A stretch of 64,000 bases of DNA from Collinsella sp. (GCA_019419505.1 DXZS01000003.1:36177-100176), one strand, 5' to 3'. Numbered from the stretch's first letter, positions 8,975 to 17,434 are shown. Translations and numbers: made by a program. Notes: generated by a model from the letters alone, not told the origin.

Positions 8975-9594
8975 TACTCGGCCTCCTTTGCAGCGACGGG
9001 CGTCTCAGCAGGTGCGTCACCAGCGGCAGGCGCTGCGGGTTTCTCGGCAGGCGCGTCACCGGCACCGTCAGCCCCGGCCCCAGCTGCAGCCACGAACCCG
9101 TCCTCGCCCAACTCAACGCCGCCATCCCAGGTAGCAGCGCCGCCCACGGTAAGCGGGTCACCGCCGGCGCGCATCACGGCCTCCTTCTGATCAAGGATGC
9201 CGCACGCCTCCACGATGGCATCGATCACGGTCTCGGGACGAATGGCGCACCCGGGCGCATACACGTCCACGGGAATCGCGCGGTCCACGCCGCCGATCAC
9301 GTTATAGGCATCGCGGAATACGCCGCCCGAACACGCGCAAATGCCGCACGCCACCACGCACTTGGGCTCGAGCATCTGGCTGTAGATCTGGCGCACGACG
9401 GGCAGGTTCTGGGCATTGACCGACCCCGTCACCAAAAAGATGTCCGCATGCTTGGGGTTGCCGGTGTTGACCACGCCAAAGCGCTCCGCATCGAACAGCG
9501 GCGTGAGCGAGGCCAGCACCTCGATATCGCATCCGTTGCAGCTCGAGCCGTCGTAATGAATGACCCACGGCGAGCGCGACATTTTATGATCCAT
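8974..9594 (-). CDS. echC: Ech hydrogenase small subunit, NuoB-like
   Basis: A 206-residue small subunit carrying the proximal [4Fe-4S] cluster. Visible ligands are Cys19 and Cys22 (SSCNGCDIE), the Cys-rich VVACGICACSGG segment in mid-protein, and Cys in VYAPGCAIRPE, the NuoB/EchC/HycG arrangement. It hands electrons from EchF to the NiFe centre of EchE. The C-terminal 45 residues or so are an Ala/Pro/Glu-rich tail outside the family core. A strong GGAGG lies 10 nt before the ATG. It starts 12 bp after the fused membrane subunit. Confidence 0.93.
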   Translation of the reverse strand: MDHKMSRSPWVIHYDGSSCNGCDIEVLASLTPLFDAERFGVVNTGNPKHADIFLVTGSVNAQNLPVVRQIYSQMLEPKCVVACGICACSGGVFRDAYNVIGGVDRAIPVDVYAPGCAIRPETVIDAIVEACGILDQKEAVMRAGGDPLTVGGAATWDGGVELGEDGFVAAAGAGADGAGDAPAEKPAAPAAGDAPAETPVAAKEAE

Positions 9595-9606
9595 GGATGC
9601 CGCCTC

Positions 9607-12489
9607 CTAAATAAACACGTCAACGAGGATGGGCATAAGGTTGAGCAGGCCAAACACCAGCGCCACGCCCCATCCGAGCCTAAAGCAGCTGCGCCAGGTG
9701 CTGCGTGCGAAGGTGTTGTCGATCAGGACCTCGACAAAATACGTCGCGGCCATCACGACCAGGGCTACAACCCAGCTCACGGGGTTGTCCCAAACAAAGA
9801 ACATGCCCACCCACATCAAAAACAGCACGGTCTCGCACCAGTGCATAAGGGTCATCTTGGCCAGCGTGCCGCCGCTCATCTCGGTGGCGACGCCCTGGAC
9901 GATCTCCTGATGCGCGTGATGCGAGTACGAAAGGTCAAACGGCGACTTGCGCAGCTTGATGGTAAGCACCGCGAGCAGCGCCAGGAAAATGGGCGCGCTG
10001 TACACGATGATGGGGGCCGACTGCCCCGTCACGGCGATGGAATCAAAGCTGTCGGTGGCAAGGTACAGGCCCACGCTCATCAGCAAAACGGCGGGCTCGT
10101 AACTCATAACCTGCAGTAACTCACGATCGGCGCCAACCTGGGCAAACGGGCTTTGCGTCGAGGCGGACGCCAACACCACAAAGATCGCGGCGAGCGTCAC
10201 CATAAAAGCGCACAGTAGCGTGTTAGAACCCGACACAAAGATGCCGCCGCCCACGACGGTAAAGATGAGCGCGCACGCCATATAGGTATCGTCCATGGTG
10301 TTTACGCTGGCAGGGGCTTTGCGCAGCAGCTTGGCAACGTCGTAGAAAGGCTGGAGCAGGCGCGGGCCCACGCGGCCCTGCATACGGGCCGAAAGTTTGC
10401 GGTCAACGCCGTCGATCAGGCCACCAACCAAAGGCGCCAGCAGGGCAAACACCACGGTACCAATAAATATGCCCACGACGCCCGAGCCTTCAAAATACTT
10501 GCCGCGCAGCACCGAGGGCGCACTCATGGCAAGCCGCTCGGGCCCAATCCACGCGCAACACAGCAGCGCAAACAAGATAATACTGCAGCACACGACGCTA
10601 CCCGCGGGACCAATACGCTTCTCGCCAAGGGCGTCCTCCGAGTACCAATTGCGCTTTTCAGCCTTTACCTCGTGTCCCATCGAGCCGCGGAAATGGCGAT
10701 ATTTATCGGTTCCCACGCCCGAAAGGTACACGTTGACGTGCGGCTTATTGCTCACGCGGAATGAAGTCAGCAGCACCACAGCGATAAACGCCACGATAAC
10801 CACCATCAGATACATGGCGTCCTTGCCGATAACGTACGGCACGCGGCCAAACACCATGGCCAAGTAAGGCGACACCAGACCGCTCGAGATAACCGGGAAC
10901 GCCACGCAGCACAGAATCAGCAGCGCGGCGATGGTGTTGAGGGCCATCCATTCGGTCTTATGAACATTGACCTCAACGTTTTGAGCCGTGGGGTCGACGC
11001 CCGAAAGCTTGGCAAGCCACTTGCCCCAGAAGTAAAACGTCGCGGCCGAGCCAAAGGCCAGAACCATGATCATGAGCACGTTGCCGGTCTGGGCAAACGC
11101 CACCAGGGCGCCCCACTTGGACACGAGCATGCCAAACGGCGCCACAAACATGCCCATGATGCCCAGCATCATCAGGCGCGTCAGGTGCGGCATGCGGCTG
11201 AACATACCGTCCATGTCCTCGATATTGCGGCTGCCGATATGATGCTCGGCCGTGCCCACGCACAGGAACAGCAACGACTTTGCCACCGTGTGGAACAGGA
11301 TCAGGAAGATGGCCGCCCATACGGCCTCGGGCGCGCCGACACCCAAGCAGGCACTGATAAGGCCCAAGTTGGAAATGGTGGAGTACGCGAGCACACGCTT
11401 GGCGTTGCTCTGCGAGATGGCCATGAGGGCAGCGAGCAAAAACGTGATGGCACCCACACTCGTGACCATAAAGCCGGTCACGGGATAGATGGCATAGAGC
11501 GGGCTCAGCTTGACCATCAGGAACACGCCGGCTTTGACCATGGTTGACGAGTGCAGCAGGGCGCTCGTGGGCGTGGGGGCAACCATGGCGCCCAGCAGCC
11601 AAGTGTGGAACGGCATCTGTGCGGCCTTGGTAAGGGCGGCGAGCGATAGCAGGACGACCGGCATCACCAGCAGTGCGGACTGCGCGGTACCGGCGCCGGA
11701 AAGCTCGATCATGCCCGAGATGGTCAGCGGCATGCCGTTGACGTGCAGAAACATAAGGCCCGCCAAAAACGCGATGCCGCCCAGCATGTTGAGGATGATC
11801 TGGGTGAAGGCGTTTTTGATGGCCTCGGGCGTGCGCGTGTAGCCAATCATGAGGAACGAGCACACGGTGGTGATTTCCCAGCCGCAGAACAGCCACTCAA
11901 GGTTGTCGCTCGTCACGATGACGAACATGGCCGAGAGGAACAGGAACATGAGCGCCAGGAACTGCGGGCGACGGTCGGGCGCGGTCTGCCCGCGCAGCGC
12001 GGCCTCGTGCTCGTCATGGGCCTGGAAGTCCTTCATGTAGCCCAGGGCATACACGCAGATAAGGCTGCCGACAATGCCAACGGCGAGCACCATGATCACA
12101 CTCATGTAGTCCAGGTAGAGCGGGGTTGCGGTGACGGCTTCGGTCGCGGGCAGCGTCATGGCTGCAAAGGCGAGCGAGCCCACCAGTTGGACTATGCCGA
12201 GCACCGTGGTGAGCGCGTTCCTATATTTGTACGCGTTGTATAGGATGACGGCGCACAGGATGACGTCGATGACGGAGCTGATGATCGAGAGCACATGCGA
12301 GGTACCGGGGGCAACCTCAAAGCTCTGCGGACCCGTGCCAAAAAACATGACGGCGACTACAACCGTCACCGCCATAATAATGTCGGAACCTATGAGCCCC
12401 ACCGCATCGCGGGCGCGGTCACCGCGCGCGAGCAGCATGCTCAGCGCCGGTACCAGCGGAAACAGGGTAAGGAAATACAGTAGCGTCAT
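9607..12489 (-). CDS. Fused EchA-EchB membrane subunit of Ech hydrogenase
   Basis: A single 960-residue frame joins two proteins that are normally separate. Residues 1 to about 640 form the NuoL/HyfB/EchA antiporter-like subunit, with many transmembrane helices and the conserved Lys/His-bearing segments around LTKAAQMPFHTWLLGAM. Residues about 665-960 form the NuoH/HycD/EchB subunit, recognised by ARMQGRVGPRLLQPFYDVAK. The two should make the ion channel and the membrane seat of the hydrogenase arm. There is no stop, frameshift or internal ribosome site at the junction, where one or more helices may correct the topology. It is the first gene of the operon, with a GGGGGAG site before the ATG. 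The next subunit, echC, follows after 12 bp. Confidence 0.9.
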   Translation of the reverse strand: MTLLYFLTLFPLVPALSMLLARGDRARDAVGLIGSDIIMAVTVVVAVMFFGTGPQSFEVAPGTSHVLSIISSVIDVILCAVILYNAYKYRNALTTVLGIVQLVGSLAFAAMTLPATEAVTATPLYLDYMSVIMVLAVGIVGSLICVYALGYMKDFQAHDEHEAALRGQTAPDRRPQFLALMFLFLSAMFVIVTSDNLEWLFCGWEITTVCSFLMIGYTRTPEAIKNAFTQIILNMLGGIAFLAGLMFLHVNGMPLTISGMIELSGAGTAQSALLVMPVVLLSLAALTKAAQMPFHTWLLGAMVAPTPTSALLHSSTMVKAGVFLMVKLSPLYAIYPVTGFMVTSVGAITFLLAALMAISQSNAKRVLAYSTISNLGLISACLGVGAPEAVWAAIFLILFHTVAKSLLFLCVGTAEHHIGSRNIEDMDGMFSRMPHLTRLMMLGIMGMFVAPFGMLVSKWGALVAFAQTGNVLMIMVLAFGSAATFYFWGKWLAKLSGVDPTAQNVEVNVHKTEWMALNTIAALLILCCVAFPVISSGLVSPYLAMVFGRVPYVIGKDAMYLMVVIVAFIAVVLLTSFRVSNKPHVNVYLSGVGTDKYRHFRGSMGHEVKAEKRNWYSEDALGEKRIGPAGSVVCCSIILFALLCCAWIGPERLAMSAPSVLRGKYFEGSGVVGIFIGTVVFALLAPLVGGLIDGVDRKLSARMQGRVGPRLLQPFYDVAKLLRKAPASVNTMDDTYMACALIFTVVGGGIFVSGSNTLLCAFMVTLAAIFVVLASASTQSPFAQVGADRELLQVMSYEPAVLLMSVGLYLATDSFDSIAVTGQSAPIIVYSAPIFLALLAVLTIKLRKSPFDLSYSHHAHQEIVQGVATEMSGGTLAKMTLMHWCETVLFLMWVGMFFVWDNPVSWVVALVVMAATYFVEVLIDNTFARSTWRSCFRLGWGVALVFGLLNLMPILVDVFI

Positions 12490-12744
12490 ACCATCACTCC
12501 CCCATGCAAAAACGCTGCAATTGTTTAACGTTATAGCTCAATTGAGGAGCAGCGGCGGCAGGTTTTCGGTCAACTGGGGAGTTTTAGGCGTACGGGGTAA
12601 GGGCACGTCCGCTTTGGAGCAGTGGGGCGACGCTCCCCTATCGCAGCGACAGGCGCGCGGGCCACTGCGTGCGGTTTATTGGCCACTTTGGAGGATGTCC
12701 CGACAGGCTCGCGCCGGTCCAAAAAGTTGGCGCGGCAAGAAAAA

Positions 12745-12762
12745 TGCGCCCCTATGGGCGCA
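12745..12762 (-). terminator. Rho-independent terminator of the HTH gene
   Basis: On the minus strand TGCGCCC-ata-GGGGCGCA is followed directly by TTTTTC, 13 bp after the stop of the HTH gene. The remaining bases up to the hydrogenase start (12490-12744) hold no gene that I can support. Confidence 0.75.
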
Positions 12763-12774
12763 CCATCCCGTTTG

Positions 12775-13170
12775 CTATTCCGCCTTTTTAACGCGCGGCT
12801 TGCGACCGCGCGGCTTATCGACCAGTGCGGCCTCACCGCTCTCGCGGTACTGACGGCACCAAGCCTTGACCGAAGACTCGCTGGGAATCTTGTGCTTGAT
12901 CATGGCCTCGCGAACCGTCAAGCCGTTTTCCAGACGGTCCTTAACCACAGCGAGCTTTACGTCGTACGAGTAGGTGTGATGATGCGAACCGGCATTGAGA
13001 ACGGCGTCGGCACCGCCCACGGCATACGCGCGGGCCCACTGACGAGCCGTGGCCTGGGGAATGCCAAGCTCCGCGGCGAGGGCGCGATGACCGACCCCCT
13101 CTTGGAGGATCTCGACGGCGCGCTGCCTAACCTCGGGCGCATGCGTGCGAGTCCTAGTTGCTTCCGACAT
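12775..13170 (-). CDS. Small tandem helix-turn-helix protein, transposase OrfA-like
   Basis: A 131-residue basic protein. ATG 13170 is chosen over the GTG nine bases upstream because an AGG run sits just before it. It contains two helix-turn-helix units, about residues 15-50 (HRALAAELGIPQATARQW) and 65-110 (TVREAMIKHKIPSESSVKAW), then a basic tail. This arrangement resembles the OrfA/InsE DNA-binding part of IS3-type transposases. There is no OrfB integrase downstream, no terminal inverted repeat was seen, and the gene has its own terminator. It may therefore be an orphan or domesticated regulator. Target unknown. Confidence 0.7.
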   Translation of the reverse strand: MSEATRTRTHAPEVRQRAVEILQEGVGHRALAAELGIPQATARQWARAYAVGGADAVLNAGSHHHTYSYDVKLAVVKDRLENGLTVREAMIKHKIPSESSVKAWCRQYRESGEAALVDKPRGRKPRVKKAE

Positions 13171-13220
13171 ACCTGCCACTTCTTAGCCTTAACCGTTAAT
13201 CTGCTTTCTTACGTGCAAGT

Positions 13221-13249
13221 TAGATAGTAGCATTTTACTGTTTGCTCAA
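13221..13249 (-). promoter_or_regulatory. Candidate promoter of the HTH gene
   Basis: Minus strand: TTGAGC (13249-13244), 17-bp spacer, TATCTA (13226-13221), 51 bp before the chosen start. The -35 matches 4 of 6 and the -10 only 3 of 6, so this is tentative. Confidence 0.35.
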
Positions 13250-13515
13250 AGCAGTTAATTAAAATAGACGCGGCGTTATCTGGGCATTTGGCACCAAATT
13301 ACGACATTTCTTTATCGATTATTTACGCTGGTAGCTGACTCGCAGCTAATCGTCATTCGCTTGTCAACAAAATTGGCATCTCTTTATGTCCTTTGATATA
13401 GAGGATATAGTTATTAACCCCTCCCCCAATAATTTTGAGTGATCTGCGAGGCAGTAGACGTCCTCACTCCTCATGGTTACCGCGCATTGCCATCCACCGG
13501 AGCAAAACAAAAAGG

Positions 13516-13544
13516 GCGGGACCTGCTGCGCTTGCAGGCCCCGC
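13516..13544 (-). terminator. Rho-independent terminator of the flavin oxidoreductase gene
   Basis: Minus strand: an 11-bp stem GCGGGGCCTGC / GCAGGTCCCGC (one mismatch) with a 7-nt loop, followed by a T-rich run CCTTTTTGTTTTG. It lies 76 bp after the stop codon. Confidence 0.8.
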
Positions 13545-13619
13545 ACCGGTTGACACCCGACGGGGCACAGCCGGGCGAGACGGATCCGTGCTACCGCCCC
13601 GCCTGGCCGCGATGTTCAA

Positions 13620-15650
13620 CTACAGCTCGTTGGCCGCGTGATACGCCGTGCGAATGGCGCTCGCAATGTCGGCGGTGCGCTCACCCGAGCAGTCGCCCAC
13701 GCAGGTCACGGGCACCGTCACGCCATCCAGGTCAAACGCGTTGGCCTTGGAGCCCACGGCCATCACCACGTAATCGCAGGCGATCTTCACCGGCTCCTCG
13801 GCGCCGTCCTCGGTGGTGCGGACAGCCTCCACGCCCTCGTCGGTAATGGCGGTCAGGCGGGTCTTCACGTGCTGCTCAACGCCATGCTCGGCAAAGTCGC
13901 TCATGATCAGCGGCAGAATGGTCTCGGACTCGCCCGCGGCAATCTTGTCGAGCATCTCGACGATCGCCACCTCGCAGCCGTGCTGCAGCAGGTACTCGGC
14001 AGTCTCGGTGCCCACCAGGCCACCACCAATGACAGCGACGCGGCCCGTAAGCTCCACCTTGCCGGCCAGCACGTCCCAGCTCGAGACAACCTTCTCCGAG
14101 TCGGCGCCCGGAACGGGGATGACCACGTCGCGTGCGCCCACGGCCACAATCGCAGCGTCGGCGGCGTTGAGGTCCTCAGCGGTAGCGGCATGGTTGAGCT
14201 CAACCTTCACGCCCAGGCCGGGCAGAATCTTCTCGTAGTACTCGACCGAGCGCATGATCTCGTCCTTGCGCGGAGGCGCGGCTGCCAGCACAATCTGGCC
14301 GCCCAGATGATCGCTCGCCTCGTAGACGGTCACGTCGTAGCCGCGCTTGGCCGCCACGCGCGCGGCCTCCAAGCCGGCAATACCGCCGCCCACCACGGCA
14401 ATCTTCTTGTCGCCCTCGCCCGGCTTAATGGCGATGGTCGCCTCGTCGCCGTTCTCGGCATTGAGCACGCACGAGATGTACTGGCGGTTTTGGATCGCGT
14501 CGACGCAACCCTTGTTGCAGTTGAGGCACTCGCGGATGGGCTCGCCCGTGGCGGCCTTGAGCGCAATATCGGGATCGCACATGAGCGAGCGGCCGTACGC
14601 GACGATGTCGGCGGCGCCGTCTTCCAGGATCTTCTCGCCCGCCTCGACCGAGACAACGCGGCCGACGGTTGCCACCGGCACGGAGACCAGGGCCTTGACG
14701 CGCTCTGCCACGGGCAGCGTCCAGTTGTAGGGCATGGCGCCCATGGGCGGAATGGTGTCGCCCATGTTGCCGGTGTGGTTTGCCTGCGCCACCTGGATCA
14801 TATCGATGCCCGCACCCTCGAGCAGCTTGGCAAACTCGCAGGCCTCGTCGGGCTGCAGGCCGCCCTTGCCGCGCGGCGTGCCGTCGGGGTTCTCCATGAT
14901 CACGGGGAGCTTGTACTCCACCATCAGCTGCGGTGCGGCTTCCTTAATGGCGGCGACGACCTCCAGCGCATAACGGACGCGGTTCTCGAACGAGCCACCG
15001 TACTCGTCCGTGCGCTTGTTGAGGATGGCGGAGCACAGCGAACCCACCAGACGGTCGCCGTGGACCTCGATGGCGTCGATGCCAGCCTGCTGCGCGCGGG
15101 CGGCCGAGGCGGCGATAGCCTCCTTGATCTGGGTGAGCTGCTCCACGGTGGCCTCGTTCACAAAGTGCTGCATGTCGTGGTGCAGCTTGGCGTAGGCCTG
15201 ATTGCGGATCTCGTTGGACTCGGCCATCTTGGCGGCGAAGGTCTCCTCGTCGCCGGCGGCCTTGGCCTCCTGCGCAGCTTTCGCAGCGGCCATGGAGCCC
15301 ATGACCATGCGGCCGACGCCGGGGACGTCGTACTCGGGGTGGAACAGCTGCAGGGCGATCTTGGCGCCGTGCTTGTGGACGGCGTCGGCCAGCGCCTTAA
15401 ACGTGGGGATCTGAGCGTCGGTCGCCAGCTTGGGCGTGGGGCTCGCGGTCATGACGGGAGCGACGTCGCCGATGACGATGTAGCTCACGCCGCCACGGGC
15501 CAGGCGCTCGTAAAAAGCCAGGCTGCGCTCGCCGATGGAACCGTCGCGCTCCTCGTAGCCGGTGGTCAGCGGCGGAAACATAATGCGATTCTTGAGCTCA
15601 AGGGGGCCAACCGTAATGGGCTGGAGCAGCTTGGATGCAGGTGCGGTCAT
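13620..15650 (-). CDS. NADH:flavin oxidoreductase / enoate reductase family protein (BaiCD / 2,4-dienoyl-CoA reductase type)
   Basis: A 676-residue protein (ATG 15650, 7 nt after GAGAGG; an ATG six bases further upstream is too close to it). Residues 1 to about 365 are an Old Yellow Enzyme FMN barrel. A [4Fe-4S] motif C-x2-C-x3-C and a later Cys lie near 370-390 (CLNCNKGC...SC). Then come an FAD-binding GGGIAGLEAA near 415 and a second nucleotide site GGGLVGTETAEYL near 535. This is the layout of 2,4-dienoyl-CoA reductase, trimethylamine dehydrogenase and bile-acid BaiCD/BaiH enzymes, which use NAD(P)H to reduce an activated C=C bond. The substrate cannot be read from sequence, and no other bai genes are nearby. 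Monocistronic, with a terminator downstream. Confidence 0.88.
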   Translation of the reverse strand: MTAPASKLLQPITVGPLELKNRIMFPPLTTGYEERDGSIGERSLAFYERLARGGVSYIVIGDVAPVMTASPTPKLATDAQIPTFKALADAVHKHGAKIALQLFHPEYDVPGVGRMVMGSMAAAKAAQEAKAAGDEETFAAKMAESNEIRNQAYAKLHHDMQHFVNEATVEQLTQIKEAIAASAARAQQAGIDAIEVHGDRLVGSLCSAILNKRTDEYGGSFENRVRYALEVVAAIKEAAPQLMVEYKLPVIMENPDGTPRGKGGLQPDEACEFAKLLEGAGIDMIQVAQANHTGNMGDTIPPMGAMPYNWTLPVAERVKALVSVPVATVGRVVSVEAGEKILEDGAADIVAYGRSLMCDPDIALKAATGEPIRECLNCNKGCVDAIQNRQYISCVLNAENGDEATIAIKPGEGDKKIAVVGGGIAGLEAARVAAKRGYDVTVYEASDHLGGQIVLAAAPPRKDEIMRSVEYYEKILPGLGVKVELNHAATAEDLNAADAAIVAVGARDVVIPVPGADSEKVVSSWDVLAGKVELTGRVAVIGGGLVGTETAEYLLQHGCEVAIVEMLDKIAAGESETILPLIMSDFAEHGVEQHVKTRLTAITDEGVEAVRTTEDGAEEPVKIACDYVVMAVGSKANAFDLDGVTVPVTCVGDCSGERTADIASAIRTAYHAANEL

Positions 15651-15792
15651 GGACATTCCTCTCTTGTAGGCGCGGCGGCGATGATGCCGCGTAGTTGTCT
15701 AAAGGATATGGCATGAGGGTTCAGCGGCACAACGGAAATCGGCGAATATCAGGTGGCGGCAGGCGGATGGGGCGAGGCGACCCGTCGGTTTG

Positions 15793-16249
15793 TCTCAATC
15801 TGTAACAGTTACTCAGCAAAATCGGGGTCTATCTGTTACAGATCGAGACAAACGGAAGCGTTCCGTCGGAAAATCTCGATCTGTAACAACTACAGACCAA
15901 AAACGACCCTAGATGTTACAAATCGAGACGAACAAGCTCGGTCTGACCAAACATCTCAATCTGTAACATCTAGACCGACTTTTGCCCCTTTACTGTTACA
16001 GATCGAGACAAACCAATCTAGCCTGCCGAAAGATCTAGATCTGTAACAGTTACTCGGCAAAATGGGCCCCAGATGTTACAAATCGAGACAAACGGGACCC
16101 GCCTGCAAGAAAATCTCAATCTGTAACAACAACTCGGCAAAATCCGTCCCTCGTGTTACAGATTTAGACAAACGGAGACCGTCCTGCCGAAAGATCTCAA
16201 TCTGTAACACCTAGCCGCCCAAATCGGGTCCACCTGTTGCAGATCGAGA
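15793..16249. repeat. Array of 12 alternating 15-bp half-sites at a 40-41 bp step
   Basis: TCTCAATCTGTAACA-type sites start at 15793, 15874, 15954, 16034, 16114 and 16195. Their inverted partners TGTTACAGATCGAGA start at 15834, 15914, 15994, 16074, 16154 and 16235. Successive sites are 40 bp apart in nine of eleven steps and 41 bp in the other two. The 25-26 bp spacers are partly conserved between units (e.g. CAAACGG...CTGCCGAAAGA, ACTCGGCAAAAT), so the array can also be read as six diverged 80-bp tandem units. It lies in the 687-bp gap between the flavoenzyme start and the initiator tRNA. No gene is supported in that gap. Confidence 0.95.
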
Positions 16250-16338
16250 TTATGTTTGAGAGGCTGGAAATTGGACTGAGAAAACAGTCCCGGAATAACA
16301 AAAAAGCTCGCCGGCCAGGCCGACGAGCTGCAAGTTCT

Positions 16339-16415
16339 TGGTCGCGGGGGCAGGATTTGAACCTACGACCTCCGGGTTATGAGCCCGGCGAGCTACCAGA
16401 CTGCTCCACCCCGCA
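16339..16415 (-). tRNA. Initiator tRNA-fMet (CAU)
   Basis: A complete 77-nt cloverleaf with encoded CCA. The 7-bp acceptor stem is TGCGGGG / CCCCGCG, the D arm contains AGCAGTCTGGTAGCTC, the anticodon stem-loop is CCGGG-CTCATAA-CCCGG, and the T arm is GTAGG-TTCAAAT-CCTGC. The CAU anticodon and three consecutive G:C pairs at the bottom of the anticodon stem identify the initiator. The first pair is U1-G72 instead of the usual bacterial C1xA72 mismatch. Confidence 0.96.
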
Positions 16416-16446
16416 ATGTCTGGGCGCCTCATGTGCGCGAGAAAGA

Positions 16447-16475
16447 ATATTACGCGGGAGTTCGGTAAGCGGCAA
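16447..16475 (-). promoter_or_regulatory. Promoter of the initiator tRNA
   Basis: Minus strand: TTGCCG (16475-16470), exactly 17 bp, TAATAT (16452-16447), about 32 bp before the first tRNA base. Each hexamer matches 4 or more of 6 consensus bases. Confidence 0.6.
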
Positions 16476-16611
16476 GGAAAATCTCGTAGAGCATAATTCC
16501 TTCATATTTAAACCCCTCAGCCCATATCACCGTAAGCGAATCGCAGCCGAGCGCCGTCGACGTCACGTATACAATGGTGCGCGTCCTTTTACGCCGACAC
16601 CGGGAGTAGAC

Positions 16612-17385
16612 ATGCTGCTCGCTATCGATATGGGAAACACGCAGACGGCCATGGGCCTGTTTGACGGAAACGAGCTGGTGCAGTCGTGGCGCATGCCCAC
16701 CGACCGCTCCTATACCGCCGACGAAATCCACGTGCGCCTGATGGGTTTCTTTAAGATGTACGGCCTTTCGCTCGACGCGGTCGACGCGATCGCCTTTGCT
16801 GGCGTGGTGCCGCAGCTCTCGCGCGAGTGGCACGCCGTGGCCGACCGCATTGCCGCGGACGCCATCGTCATCGGACCGCAGACGGCCGCGGTGACCAAGC
16901 TGCGCGCGACGCGTCCCCAGGCCGTAGGCGCCGACCGCGTCGCCAACGCCGTTGCGGCCGAGACTTTCTACGGCGCGCCGGCAATCGTGGTGGACTTTGG
17001 CACCGCGACCAATATCGACGTCATCGATGAGGACGGTTATTACATTGGCGGAGCGATCGCGCCGGGCATCCGCATCTCCATGGATGCGCTCGCCGCCCGA
17101 GCCGCCAAGCTCGCCAGCGTTCCGCTCGAGGCGCCCGAGCACGCCATCGGCCGCGATACCGAGGAGTGCATCAAGGTCGGCGCCGTGGTGGGCGCTGCCG
17201 CCATGGCCGAGGGCCTGGTCGAGCGCATGAAGCGCGAGCTGGGCCGCGAGGATGCCACCGTTATCGCCACGGGCGGTCTCGCCGGCATCGTCGCCGATTC
17301 GACCGATGCCTTCGACGTGGTCGACGGGCAGCTCACCATTAAGGGCATCTGCGAAATCTATCGCCGCATGCAGAAGCTGGGGTAG
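16612..17385 (+). CDS. coaX: Type III pantothenate kinase
   Basis: A 257-residue enzyme phosphorylating pantothenate, the first committed step of coenzyme A synthesis. The start at 16612 is fixed by a GGGAG site and by the N-terminal phosphate-binding motif DMGNTQT in its first residues. The frame is open further upstream but overlaps the tRNA and has no ribosome site. Later family motifs are GADRVANAVAA (about residue 104) and VVDFGTATNIDV (about 125), with a G-G-A-I-A-P-G segment near 145. Size fits CoaX. Single gene, divergent from the tRNA. Confidence 0.95.
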   Translation: MLLAIDMGNTQTAMGLFDGNELVQSWRMPTDRSYTADEIHVRLMGFFKMYGLSLDAVDAIAFAGVVPQLSREWHAVADRIAADAIVIGPQTAAVTKLRATRPQAVGADRVANAVAAETFYGAPAIVVDFGTATNIDVIDEDGYYIGGAIAPGIRISMDALAARAAKLASVPLEAPEHAIGRDTEECIKVGAVVGAAAMAEGLVERMKRELGREDATVIATGGLAGIVADSTDAFDVVDGQLTIKGICEIYRRMQKLG

Positions 17386-17434
17386 GACAGGGGCTTAAGT
17401 CGAGCGCAAGCGGCGAACTAGGCAACGCATCGGT

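Larger units (their letters stand above)
13171..13619. other. 449-bp intergenic, locally A/T-rich
   Basis: Contains the probable promoter of the HTH gene and, at its far end, the terminator of the flavoenzyme. The middle (about 13260-13440) is clearly more A/T-rich than the surroundings and has a small dyad TAGCTG-actcg-CAGCTA near 13335. I see no supported gene. Confidence 0.6.

Noticed and set aside
12775..13170. Intact insertion sequence
   Set aside because: Only an OrfA-like protein is present; no integrase frame, terminal inverted repeats or target duplication were found.
13638..15716. 692-codon plus-strand frame
   Set aside because: Antisense shadow of the flavin oxidoreductase, which has all expected cofactor motifs.
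15793..16249. Possible CRISPR array
   Set aside because: Repeats alternate in orientation, are only 15 bp, the spacers are related between units, and no cas genes are present.
16237..16611. N-terminal extension of coaX
   Set aside because: Overlaps the initiator tRNA on the other strand and lies before the GGGAG site; the family start fits 16612.
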